DNA from: Planctomycetota bacterium
GTDB lineage: Bacteria; Planctomycetota; UBA1135
DNA: 7,359 bases
Assembly: GCA_002746235.1 (NCBI GenBank)
Contig: NVWJ01000010.1
Location: 6,616 to 13,974, forward strand
Direction: 5' to 3'
The notes below the pieces were generated by a model. The model was not told the DNA's origin, ran no database searches, and was given only the letters and a program-made list of their open reading frames with translations. Made by a program: the position numbers and the translations under genes. Below, one piece after another: positions 1 to 5,881 of the stretch; the first letter of the stretch is position 1, and each line of letters begins with the position of its first letter.

Positions 1-1358
1 GCTTCGAAATCCTGGTTGCCGACCGCTTCTTCCTTCGCTTTTTCAAGCGAGGTGATGCGCTCGTCCAGGTCTGAAACATCGGGTGGAGGCGTCATGGTGC
101 GCAGGCGCAAACGTGCGCCAGCCTCATCAATCACGTCAATCGCCTTATCGGGAAGGAAGCGGCTATTGATGTATTTGATGGAAAAATCTACCGCAGCCTC
201 GAGAGCTTCGTCGGTGTAATCCACCTTGTGGTGGTCTTGATAGCGCGAGCTCAAGCCATGCAAAATCGCCACGGTGTCGTCGCGCGATGGAGGCTCAACA
301 ATGACGGATTGGAAACGACGTTCCAGCGCGCCATCCTTTTCGATGTGCTTGCGGTACTCATCTAAAGTGGTTGCGCCGATGACCTGCAGTTCTCCGCGAG
401 AGAGCGCAGGCTTCAACACGTTGGCTGCATCGATGGCGCCTTCCGCGCCACCAGCACCTACCAAGGTGTGAATCTCATCAATGAACAAGATGACATTCTT
501 GGCGCGCTTGACCTCGGTCATAACCGCCTTGATGCGTTCCTCGAACTGACCGCGGTACTTGGTACCTGCAACCATTCCGGGGAGGTCGAGCGAAACGATA
601 CGTCGTCCACGTAAGATTTCTGGAACGATGCCAGAAACAATCGACTGGGCTAAGCCCTCGACGATGGCAGTTTTTCCTACACCAGGCTCACCCAGAAGGA
701 CCGGGTTGTTCTTGGTGCGGCGTGAAAGCACTTGCACGACACGTTCGATTTCGTCGGCACGGCCAATCACCGGATCCAACTCATCGCGACGTGCAGCTTC
801 AGTGAGGTCACGACCGAAAGTATCGAGAGCAGGAGTCTTTGACTTTCCGTGGGAGACCGGAGCCTCGCCAGCAGAAGCCTGCCCCATCTCTTCGATTTCA
901 TCGTCGGACTCCTCTTGCGGCGCACCACCTAGGAACTCGATGACTTCTTCGCGCACTTCATCTAGACGCACACCAAGTGCACGCAGAACGTGAGCCGCGA
1001 TGCCTTCCTGTTCACGCAGCAGCGCAAGCAGAAGGTGTTCGGTTCCAATGTAGTTATGGCCAAGATTGCCAGCCTCTTCCAAAGCTAGCTCGACAACCTT
1101 TTTGGCCCGTGGAGTAAACGGGATTTGAACCGATGGCTCGAGAGCTGGCCCCGCCTTGACGATCTTTTCGATCTCACGGCGGATTTTCTCGAGATCCACA
1201 GCCATGGACTTGAGCACGTTGGCTGCAACTCCCTGGCCTTCTTGAATCAGGCCAAGCAGGATGTGCTCAGTGCCAATGTATTCGTGGTGGAAGCGCTGCG
1301 CCTCGCGGCGTGCGAATCCCATGACTTTTCTAGCGCGTTCAGTAAAACGATCAAACAT
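1..1358 (-). CDS. clpC: ClpC-type ATP-dependent Clp protease ATPase subunit, N-terminal part (runs off left edge)
   Basis: Hsp100/AAA+ unfoldase that feeds substrates to the ClpP peptidase in the cytoplasm. Reading back from the ATG at 1358, 452 codons are present and open to the edge, against roughly 820-850 for the family. Two Clp N-domain repeats occupy about residues 1-140, each with the conserved [14 protein letters not shown] core (26-32 and 102-108). An acidic linker (147-157) follows, then the D1 AAA+ domain: Walker A GEPGVGKT (223-230), substrate-gripping pore loop GTKYRGQF (265-272), Walker B VILFIDE (289-295), sensor-1 GATT (328-331), arginine-finger region ERRF (346-349) and LPDKAID (402-408). 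The last residues ([12 protein letters not shown]) begin the UVR/M-domain coiled coil, which marks ClpC rather than ClpA. A G-rich stretch (AAGGGGGGG) ending 9 nt upstream of the ATG is the likely ribosome site. The gene lies 75 nt downstream of the McsA-like gene on the same strand. The D2 domain and ClpP-binding loop are outside the window. Confidence 0.97.
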   Translation of the reverse strand, partial: MFDRFTERARKVMGFARREAQRFHHEYIGTEHILLGLIQEGQGVAANVLKSMAVDLEKIRREIEKIVKAGPALEPSVQIPFTPRAKKVVELALEEAGNLGHNYIGTEHLLLALLREQEGIAAHVLRALGVRLDEVREEVIEFLGGAPQEESDDEIEEMGQASAGEAPVSHGKSKTPALDTFGRDLTEAARRDELDPVIGRADEIERVVQVLSRRTKNNPVLLGEPGVGKTAIVEGLAQSIVSGIVPEILRGRRIVSLDLPGMVAGTKYRGQFEERIKAVMTEVKRAKNVILFIDEIHTLVGAGGAEGAIDAANVLKPALSRGELQVIGATTLDEYRKHIEKDGALERRFQSVIVEPPSRDDTVAILHGLSSRYQDHHKVDYTDEALEAAVDFSIKYINSRFLPDKAIDVIDEAGARLRLRTMTPPPDVSDLDERITSLEKAKEEAVGNQDFE

Positions 1359-1433
1359 GATTTCTAGCCCCCCCTTGGGACATCTCCTTTATCGGCATCG
1401 GCTCGGTGTGGCTTAATAAGCCCCAAATCCGGC

Positions 1434-1955
1434 TCATTCCCCTGTAGTTTCTGAGTCCGCTTCCAGATTCTGGATTTGGTCCCGAAATCGCGCTGCTGCC
1501 TCGTAATCTTCAGCAAGGATCGCTTGATCCATTTCAGCGCTCAGCTGGTCAAGAAGGCTGTCTTCCCGCCCATCAACGTGCTGGCTATGGCCGTGAAGCC
1601 GTTCCAGCATCTCACCCACATAATCCGCAAAAACCTCGTAGTCGTTTGGACAACCGAGTCGGCTGGTCTGACGCAGGTCGCGCAGGGTCCAACCACAGTC
1701 GGGGCAGGTGAGATCCTCTTGCGAGTCGGGTGTGATGGGGGTGGCCGTTCCTGAACCCTCATGCGGTAGGAAGGCCTTAGAAAGCATAGAAATGATTTTT
1801 GGGAAGGCGGCTGCTTTCGGTACAGGTAAACCAGCCTTCTTGGCACAAACTGCACAAAAGTCCCGCTCCGAGACCTTAGCCATCCCGGCGTCGTCATAGA
1901 CAACGTCGAGTTGGTGCAAGGTCGCTTGCAGTTTCTGGCAGGATTGGCAAATCAT
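1434..1955 (-). CDS. mcsA: McsA-like zinc-binding, UVR-motif protein (ClpC partner)
   Basis: 173 residues, ATG start, AGAGAG-type weak ribosome site. In Firmicutes McsA binds zinc, activates the arginine kinase McsB and works with ClpC. Zinc knuckle one is C3-x2-C6 with C34-x2-C37. Knuckle two is C84-x2-C87 followed by LGC at 100-102, but the usual fourth cysteine is aspartate (CPND, 102-105), so the family signature GCxxCY reads GCxxDY. The following helix and RLHGHSQH (119-126) match the McsA 'IHG..H' segment. A UVR motif (about 134-165, LLDQLSAEMDQAI..EDYEAAARFRDQI) is the coiled-coil hairpin shared with UvrB, UvrC and ClpC. The gene starts 33 nt after murD ends and precedes clpC by 75 nt, which supports a role with ClpC. 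No mcsB follows, so the kinase partner, if present, is encoded elsewhere. The symbol is by family and context; orthology to Firmicutes McsA is inferred. Confidence 0.85.
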   Translation of the reverse strand: MICQSCQKLQATLHQLDVVYDDAGMAKVSERDFCAVCAKKAGLPVPKAAAFPKIISMLSKAFLPHEGSGTATPITPDSQEDLTCPDCGWTLRDLRQTSRLGCPNDYEVFADYVGEMLERLHGHSQHVDGREDSLLDQLSAEMDQAILAEDYEAAARFRDQIQNLEADSETTGE

Positions 1956-1988
1956 CGTTTCTCTCTCTAGGTCGTGAGTAAGGGCATG

Positions 1989-3347
1989 TCACGCAGTTTC
2001 GTGACCACCCTCATGCAGGCCTACGGGTACAGAGCTACAAAAAGAGAGGAAGATTCGGGCTCTATCGCGAAAATTCCTGAACTCATCGTAAGAGGAAAAG
2101 GTCGGAGAAAAAAGGACTGTTTCTCCAGGAATCCAAGTTTTCAGTGCTGCTTCCATTGCGGCACGGCAAGTCTCGAACACAAGCGCCTCTACGCCTATAG
2201 AACGACACTCTAAGGCGAGGCGTTGGCCACCTTCTCCATAGAAGTAAAGGCGCGGACAATGCGCACAAGTTCGGCATAATTGCTGAAGGTTTAGCCCTTT
2301 GTCTTTGCCGCCAGCAATAAGGACGACGTTCTCCCCTAAATGCTCAAGTGCCGCAGTGGTCGGTTCCGGGTGGGTTGCGACTCCATTATCGATGATGTTA
2401 CGCCCATGTGCATCGACGAAAGCGTGCATCCGGTGGGGCAGCCCAGAATAACTGTGAATCTTTGCGCGTAGGTTTCCGTCATCCACACCGAGAAGGCGCG
2501 CGGCGCGGAGAGCGGCAAGTGCGGAGGTCAAGCGATACGGTTCCGAGAAGGGGAGGTCCGCTGTTGTAAGACCAAAGTCAGTCAGGCAGTTTTTGTCTAA
2601 TCGTTCGACTGTTCCGTGCGCCAACTCACTCCATTGGTCGGCTTCGGCGCCGGTCGATGGCAACAGCACCGTGCAAGTTTCATCCTGTGCTAAAAGCAGA
2701 TTGCGTTTGGCTTTGGCGTATGCTTCGACGGTGTGATGGCGATCTAAATGATCCGAGCCAAAGCTGGTCAAGATGGCGACCTTGGGCCATCCCGGTGGTG
2801 CGATGAGTCTTTCCGTTTGGAAGCTAGAGAGTTCCACCACCAAGCGATCTTCCTTGGTCAGAGGCAGGACTTGCTCCAGTAAAGATCCGCCTAAATTCCC
2901 GGCCAACAAAGTGGTTCCAGGAAGTGCGTCGAGCAGATGTGCACAAAGCGATGCGCAGGTGGATTTACCATGCGTCCCAGTGATTGCGATGGCGGGTAAA
3001 TCGGCCACCAAAGAAAGCGCTAAGTTCACTTCGGTGGTGAGCAGACATCCGCACTCGTGAGCTACTTGCAGCCACTTCGATTCATTCGGGACCGCGGGGT
3101 TCACCACCACCACATCGGCCGCCTCAAACATTTCTCGATGGTGTCCGCCAAGCGCATAAGTGATTGGCAGTCCCTCGAGTAGGGCGATGGCTTCTTGCAG
3201 GGCATCGGCCGGGCGTAAATCGGTCACCGTGACCTCAGCACGAAGCTGAACCAGGGCGCGAGCACATCCAGCGCCGCCTCCAAATGCGCCTAAACCCATC
3301 ACCAGGACCTTGCGGCCGCTTAAATCGGTGGGCAGGAGGGCGTCCAA
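1989..3347 (-). CDS. murD: UDP-N-acetylmuramoyl-L-alanine--D-glutamate ligase (MurD)
   Basis: Cytoplasmic Mur ligase that adds D-glutamate to UDP-MurNAc-L-Ala using ATP in peptidoglycan synthesis. The 452 residues match the family length. The N-terminal Rossmann domain has MGLGAFGGG (17-25), and NPAVP (83-87) binds the UDP substrate. The central ATPase domain has P-loop GTHGKST (124-130; MurD usually has GTNGKST), ELSSFQ (172-177), DHLDRH (199-204) and a probable carbamylated lysine in the AKAKRN region (K214). The C-terminal domain has GLPHRMH (302-308), GGKDKGL (346-352) and SPTFSSYDEF (414-423). The usual NDSKATN box reads DNGVATHPEPT (320-330), so the box lysine is replaced by valine; similar variants occur, from memory, in planctomycetes. 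The start is TTG at 3347. It is chosen because DLSGRKVLVMGLG from residue 8 is the normal MurD beginning and no ATG or GTG lies upstream before the tRNA. No clear Shine-Dalgarno is seen. The CCA end of tRNA-Ser is 11 nt upstream. Confidence 0.95.
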   Translation of the reverse strand: MDALLPTDLSGRKVLVMGLGAFGGGAGCARALVQLRAEVTVTDLRPADALQEAIALLEGLPITYALGGHHREMFEAADVVVVNPAVPNESKWLQVAHECGCLLTTEVNLALSLVADLPAIAITGTHGKSTCASLCAHLLDALPGTTLLAGNLGGSLLEQVLPLTKEDRLVVELSSFQTERLIAPPGWPKVAILTSFGSDHLDRHHTVEAYAKAKRNLLLAQDETCTVLLPSTGAEADQWSELAHGTVERLDKNCLTDFGLTTADLPFSEPYRLTSALAALRAARLLGVDDGNLRAKIHSYSGLPHRMHAFVDAHGRNIIDNGVATHPEPTTAALEHLGENVVLIAGGKDKGLNLQQLCRTCAHCPRLYFYGEGGQRLALECRSIGVEALVFETCRAAMEAALKTWIPGETVLFSPTFSSYDEFRNFRDRARIFLSFCSSVPVGLHEGGHETA

Positions 3348-3358
3348 GTGGGTAAAAA

Positions 3359-3450
3359 TGGCGGAGAGAGAGGGATTTGAACCCTCGGAGCTGACAAATC
3401 AGCTCAACAGCTTAGCAAGCTGCCGCATTCGGCCACTCTGCCATCTCTCC
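3359..3450 (-). tRNA. tRNA-Ser(GCU), CCA encoded
   Basis: The reverse strand folds as a class II tRNA. Acceptor GGAGAGA (from 3450) pairs with TCTCTCC (3369-3363). The discriminator is G3362 and CCA is encoded at 3361-3359. The anticodon stem GCAGC/GCTGT encloses loop TTGCTAA, giving anticodon GCT, which reads serine AGC/AGU. The long variable arm (GAGCTGATTTGTCAGCTC) is the serine hallmark. The T arm is GAGGG-TTCAAAT-CCCTC. Without CCA it spans 3362-3450 (89 nt). It is immediately upstream of murD on the same strand with no room for a terminator, so the two are probably cotranscribed. Confidence 0.97.
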
Positions 3451-3465
3451 GCTCAAGCGGGGCAA

Positions 3466-3494
3466 AGTTTAGCCGTGGGGGGCTTGGTTGCCAA
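3466..3494 (-). promoter_or_regulatory. Candidate sigma-70-type promoter for tRNA-Ser (and probably murD-mcsA-clpC)
   Basis: On the minus strand a -35 box TTGGCA (3494-3489, five of six to TTGACA) is separated by exactly 17 nt from TAAACT (3471-3466, four of six to TATAAT). The mature tRNA 5' end is 15 nt downstream of the -10 box, leaving a leader of a few nucleotides, as expected for a tRNA promoter. No other promoter is evident before murD. Confidence 0.6.
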
Positions 3495-3520
3495 GGGTGT
3501 ATGTGTTTATTCAGTGTCTT

Positions 3521-3599
3521 CGTTGGTGGCAGTCGACTCTGTGCTTCGAGCAGGGGCGGAATACACCCCAGACTCGCACAGAGTCGACTGCCACCAACG
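3521..3599. repeat. Perfect 24-bp inverted repeat with 31-nt loop
   Basis: Positions 3521-3544 are the exact reverse complement of 3576-3599; pairing stops on both sides of the arms. The arms contain AGTCGACT, itself a palindrome. The loop (3545-3575) can extend the hairpin with GAG/CTC (3548-3550 with 3573-3575) and GGGG/CCCC (3553-3556 with 3566-3569). Neither strand shows a U-run after the stem. It lies between divergent genes, so a Rho-independent terminator is a poor explanation. It could be a REP/MITE-like palindromic unit, a structured RNA, or a protein-binding site. Function unknown. Confidence 0.9.
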
Positions 3600-3742
3600 T
3601 TGATGACTGCTAAATAGATGTTCTCAGGAAGAAGTCCGTCCTCGGTTTAATCTACACTGTTTCTCGTCGTGGAAAATGAGTTATTCACCTCTGGGTGTCT
3701 CGGGGAATTCTGCAGTAGGTTACCTGTATGGAGCTTTGCTGA

Positions 3743-3850
3743 CGCGTTGTTCTTGTGCGGTTCCCAGATTCGGATGGAGATGGGCTAACCTTCACCTGGT
3801 CGATTGTTCCAGTATCGAGGGGCATCCTCTCTGGCACAGATCTTGCATGA
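3743..3850 (+). pseudogene. Possible fossil of a cadherin/Ig-like repeat domain
   Basis: The frame between a TGA at 3740-3742 and a TGA at 3848-3850 reads ...FPDSDGDGLTFTWSIVP..., then RGILSGTDLA. This resembles the 'D.DGD.LTYTW.....G.LSGT' signature of tandem cadherin-like or Ig-like repeats of secreted proteins. It is only 35 codons, has no start codon or ribosome site, and the rest of the domain is absent. It may be a remnant of a gene once located upstream of the FG-GAP gene, or chance. The rest of the 3600-3881 spacer shows no gene, tRNA or convincing promoter that I can support. Confidence 0.3.
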
Positions 3851-3868
3851 GTGGAGGTCGACGCCCAT

Positions 3869-3875
3869 AAAGGTG
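3869..3875 (+). promoter_or_regulatory. Ribosome binding site deciding the start at 3882
   Basis: AAAGGTG ends 6 nt before ATG 3882. The frame stays open upstream to an ATG at 3804, but that ATG has no purine-rich site and would put 26 extra residues ahead of the signal peptide, so 3882 is preferred. Confidence 0.6.
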
Positions 3876-3881
3876 CTTTCC

Positions 3882-5606
3882 ATGAATCATTACGGCTCTA
3901 TCATCATCTTTTCCGCACTTTTCCTCGCAGTCGCGACCCCATTGGTCGCGACTCAGGCCCCGGCTTGGCAGGCTCCGGAAGGGGAGCCGTGGACGATTCG
4001 AGAGGTGATTCGGGGGGATGTGGCTGAGGCAAGGCACATTGACAGCATTACTGACATCGATGGAGATGGGGTTTTAGATTTCATGGCATGGCTTGGCCCA
4101 GACTCGCCGCAAAATGCTGGAATGGTCTTTCGCGGCGGCGACTTGTCCATGCTCCAACGCATGGACAATCTTTTCATTAACATCTACTATCGCCTGGGGA
4201 CCGGCGTCGCTCTTAAGACGCCAACTGGGCTTCGGCTTGCTGTAGGGCAAAGGTTTGGGAATCCTGGCGTATCACAGTTTTTCATTTTCGAGGGCACGCC
4301 ACCACGGCGAACAGCCGTTATTCCTCCACCTCCCCCACAAGGCGGTCCCAGTCAATATTCTTTATTCGGAGTGTTCCCTGCTGGCGACCTCGATGGTGAT
4401 GGGTATGACGAAGTCCTCCTAAACCTAGGCGTCAGTTTAGGTTGGACCTCAACCGCTATTCTTGATGGAGCAACTCTTACTTACAAGTGGGTCAACGACT
4501 ACCCTATATCTGCTTGGTCTGGTGCGATGACCAACCGGCATCCTGAGCCGTATCAAGATATCGACGGTGACGGCATCAAAGATATATGGGTTTCATTTCA
4601 ATCAGGGTCTCAGGGGGGGGATTGGCACACACGGTGTTTATCTGGTGTGGATGGCCATGAAATTTGGACGGACATCCGTACTACCGGGCAAACCCCTACG
4701 GCTGGGAAATTGCCTGCCGTAATCGATGATGCGAATGGTGACGGAATCTATGATCTTTTCTTCACCAAGCACGCTGAGGTTCTTCAAGGTGAACCGGGCT
4801 TCTTCCGAGTAATTAGTGGTCTCGATGGGTCTTTAGTGTGGGAAGTCCCACTTGAGCAGTACAATCCTGGGGCAAGTGAAAGCCCGCCTTGGGACAGGAT
4901 TGGCACCAAGGCTTATGCGGTACATACCGGCGACTACGATGGAGACGGTGTTGCTGACATTGCGGTAGGCATGGCGGAAGCGCCTTTACCCCAAGGAGTT
5001 TTTTCTTCGGAGTACCGCATCTGGATGATTTCAGGTAGTAATGGAGACTTGCTGCTTCGTGAAGCTGTCGATACTGCTTCACGTCAGCCTTGGGATAACG
5101 ATGTGATTGACAGCCTGGGGGCTCTATTCCCAATTGGAGATATCGACAACGATGGCTGGGCGGAACTCTATGGCCGTAACTGGGATCCAATGACGGTCCC
5201 TGGCAGCCTAGATTTCTTCATCTACGGGCGGACAACCCTGCGGCATCCTAAGCAAGCTCGTGAAGGGGATTTAATTGACCTCGGTATTCACATCCCTACA
5301 GGAGCAAACAAGCCCTTCAAGATTGTGTTTTCGACAGGGTTTGATGCCATGCAAAATGGCTTCTTTGCAAGTGGGGTTTGGAATACTCACCTGGTGGATA
5401 CACCGCTTTTAAGAAGTAGTGTCCATGCTTCTCGTTTATCCGGGATTTTGGACGGCGAGGGTAAGAGCAAGGTAAAGGTGAGCATTCCTGCAGGGCTTGG
5501 TCTTGCTGGCCAGACGCTTTACGGCGTGGCTTTTATCCAAGACTTAAGTCGGCCAGGTGGAATCCTCACGAAAAGCAGCTTCGCGGTGATTGAAGTGCTG
5601 CCTTAA
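3882..5606 (+). CDS. Secreted FG-GAP/VCBS repeat beta-propeller protein
   Basis: 574 residues from ATG 3882. A signal peptide fills residues 1-26 (hydrophobic core IIIFSALFLAVATPLVA, likely cut after ATQA); its n-region has no Lys or Arg, which is unusual. The body carries six calcium-loop motifs of FG-GAP type: DIDGDGVLD (58-66), DLDGDGYDE (169-177), DIDGDGIKD (226-234), DANGDGIYD (283-291), DYDGDGVAD (351-359) and DIDNDGWAE (420-428). Between them are SGxxGxxxW-type strands (LSGVDGHEIW, ISGLDGSLVW), as in integrin-like beta-propellers. A proline run follows the first blade (about 148-152). The C-terminal 110 residues form a separate beta-rich domain ending in IPAGLGLAGQTLY...FAVIEVLP, a tail I associate with planctomycete secreted proteins. 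No enzyme residues are recognised; a calcium-stabilised adhesion or surface role is inferred. It stands alone on the plus strand, with no clear promoter, and converges on decayed genes to its right. No strong terminator follows: GAGG-AAAG-CCTC at 5614-5625 is weak and lacks a T-run. Confidence 0.88.
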   Translation: MNHYGSIIIFSALFLAVATPLVATQAPAWQAPEGEPWTIREVIRGDVAEARHIDSITDIDGDGVLDFMAWLGPDSPQNAGMVFRGGDLSMLQRMDNLFINIYYRLGTGVALKTPTGLRLAVGQRFGNPGVSQFFIFEGTPPRRTAVIPPPPPQGGPSQYSLFGVFPAGDLDGDGYDEVLLNLGVSLGWTSTAILDGATLTYKWVNDYPISAWSGAMTNRHPEPYQDIDGDGIKDIWVSFQSGSQGGDWHTRCLSGVDGHEIWTDIRTTGQTPTAGKLPAVIDDANGDGIYDLFFTKHAEVLQGEPGFFRVISGLDGSLVWEVPLEQYNPGASESPPWDRIGTKAYAVHTGDYDGDGVADIAVGMAEAPLPQGVFSSEYRIWMISGSNGDLLLREAVDTASRQPWDNDVIDSLGALFPIGDIDNDGWAELYGRNWDPMTVPGSLDFFIYGRTTLRHPKQAREGDLIDLGIHIPTGANKPFKIVFSTGFDAMQNGFFASGVWNTHLVDTPLLRSSVHASRLSGILDGEGKSKVKVSIPAGLGLAGQTLYGVAFIQDLSRPGGILTKSSFAVIEVLP

Positions 5607-5628
5607 GGCATTCGAGGAAAGCCTCCCT

Positions 5629-5705
5629 AGAGGACTCCTTCTCAGTTCAAATACGCAACCCTCTACCCGCTGTCATCGGAGCTGGAGTAGAAAAGGAAAT
5701 CTCGC
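5629..5705. repeat. Direct repeat, left copy (partner 7283-7359)
   Basis: Aligned without gaps to 7283-7359, about 64 of 77 positions match (about 83%). The last 22 nt (5684-5705) are identical up to the window edge. On the minus strand the repeat encodes a protein C-terminus: intact in the right copy, interrupted by a stop in this one. The right copy is cut by the window end, so the true repeat length is unknown. Confidence 0.85.
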
Positions 5706-5752
5706 GAGTCTGGGGTGATGAGAGATGGGTCGATTAGCGTAGCCCGTTGACA
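5642..5752 (-). pseudogene. Decayed 3' end of a gene paralogous to the one ending at 7290
   Basis: The minus strand reads ...ATLIDPSLITPDS, then RDFLFYSSSDDSG, a TAG stop, RVAYLN and TGA (5644-5642). The right-hand partial gene reads RDFLFYSGLDDNVMRV, then GYLNLE and stop, so this is the same C-terminus with a premature stop and substitutions. The pattern 'DPSLI...FLFYSG-DDN-MRVGYL' recalls one blade of five-bladed glycosidase-type propellers (GH43/GH130-like), but that is only an impression. Upstream, the frame is closed by TGA at 5753-5755, and the sequence merges with the patatin stub, overlapping it by about 19 nt in another frame. This suggests a deletion junction around 5734-5752. Confidence 0.65.
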
Positions 5753-5881
5753 TCAAACTCTTCCTACATAGGCTTGAGGAGGTGCGCAGAGTAGGCTCCT
5801 CTGAAGCCACCTCCGTCTATCGAGAGGATTCTGAACGTGCCGTCTTGCCGTTTTTTTTGGTGGTTCTTGACTCACACTCAT
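5734..5881 (-). pseudogene. Truncated, frameshifted patatin-like phospholipase (N-terminal stub)
   Basis: Patatin-like enzymes are Ser-Asp lipid acyl hydrolases; their N-terminus holds the oxyanion glycine motif DGGGxRG. The frame entered after the A-run encodes RQDGTFRILSIDGGGFRG followed by AYSAHLLKPM, a TAG (5766-5764), EEFDVNGLR and TAA. This is a textbook patatin beginning. The natural start is ATG 5881, which overlaps the RhuM-Fic stop as ATGA and reads MSVSQEPPKK. A run of eight A on the minus strand (5858-5851) separates the frames: with seven A the two parts join exactly. The catalytic GxSxG serine and DGG aspartate regions are missing, so the gene is dead. Its overlap with RhuM-Fic shows that it was once translationally coupled. 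Which patatin class it was (for example a CBASS-type CapV effector) cannot be decided from this stub. Confidence 0.75.
5851..5858 (-). other. A8 homopolymer at the patatin frameshift
   Basis: Eight A in a row on the minus strand, at the boundary between the start-codon frame (MSVSQEPPKK) and the patatin frame. Losing one A restores a continuous N-terminus. Because stops follow soon after, mutation or sequencing error is likelier than programmed slippage. Confidence 0.6.

Noticed and set aside
559..993. Plus-strand open frame of 144 codons within the clpC region
   Set aside because: It is a shadow of clpC, whose opposite-strand translation shows every expected AAA+ motif.
1118..1135. A tRNA T-arm-like string (GGTTCAAATCC on the minus strand) shared with the tRNA-Ser gene, which could suggest an attachment site
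   Set aside because: It lies inside conserved clpC codons ([13 protein letters not shown]), the match is only about 12 nt, and the arm does not pair properly. Coincidence.
1384..1389. AAGGAG on the minus strand upstream of clpC as its Shine-Dalgarno
   Set aside because: It is about 25 nt from the ATG, too far; the G-rich tract 9 nt upstream is the better candidate.
1410..1422. Small palindrome GGCTTAATAAGCC between mcsA and clpC
   Set aside because: The stem is only 5 bp with a 3-nt loop and no T-run on the minus strand; too weak for a terminator or attenuator claim.
3521..3599. Rho-independent terminator
   Set aside because: No T-run follows on either strand, and the site lies upstream of divergent genes rather than after a gene.
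3676..3870. Plus-strand open frame of 64 codons in the spacer before the FG-GAP gene
   Set aside because: No ribosome site, no recognisable domain, Cys/Arg-rich composition, and the adjacent frame carries the better protein-like signal.
5614..5625. GAGG-AAAG-CCTC hairpin as terminator of the FG-GAP gene
   Set aside because: Only a 4-bp stem and no T-run.
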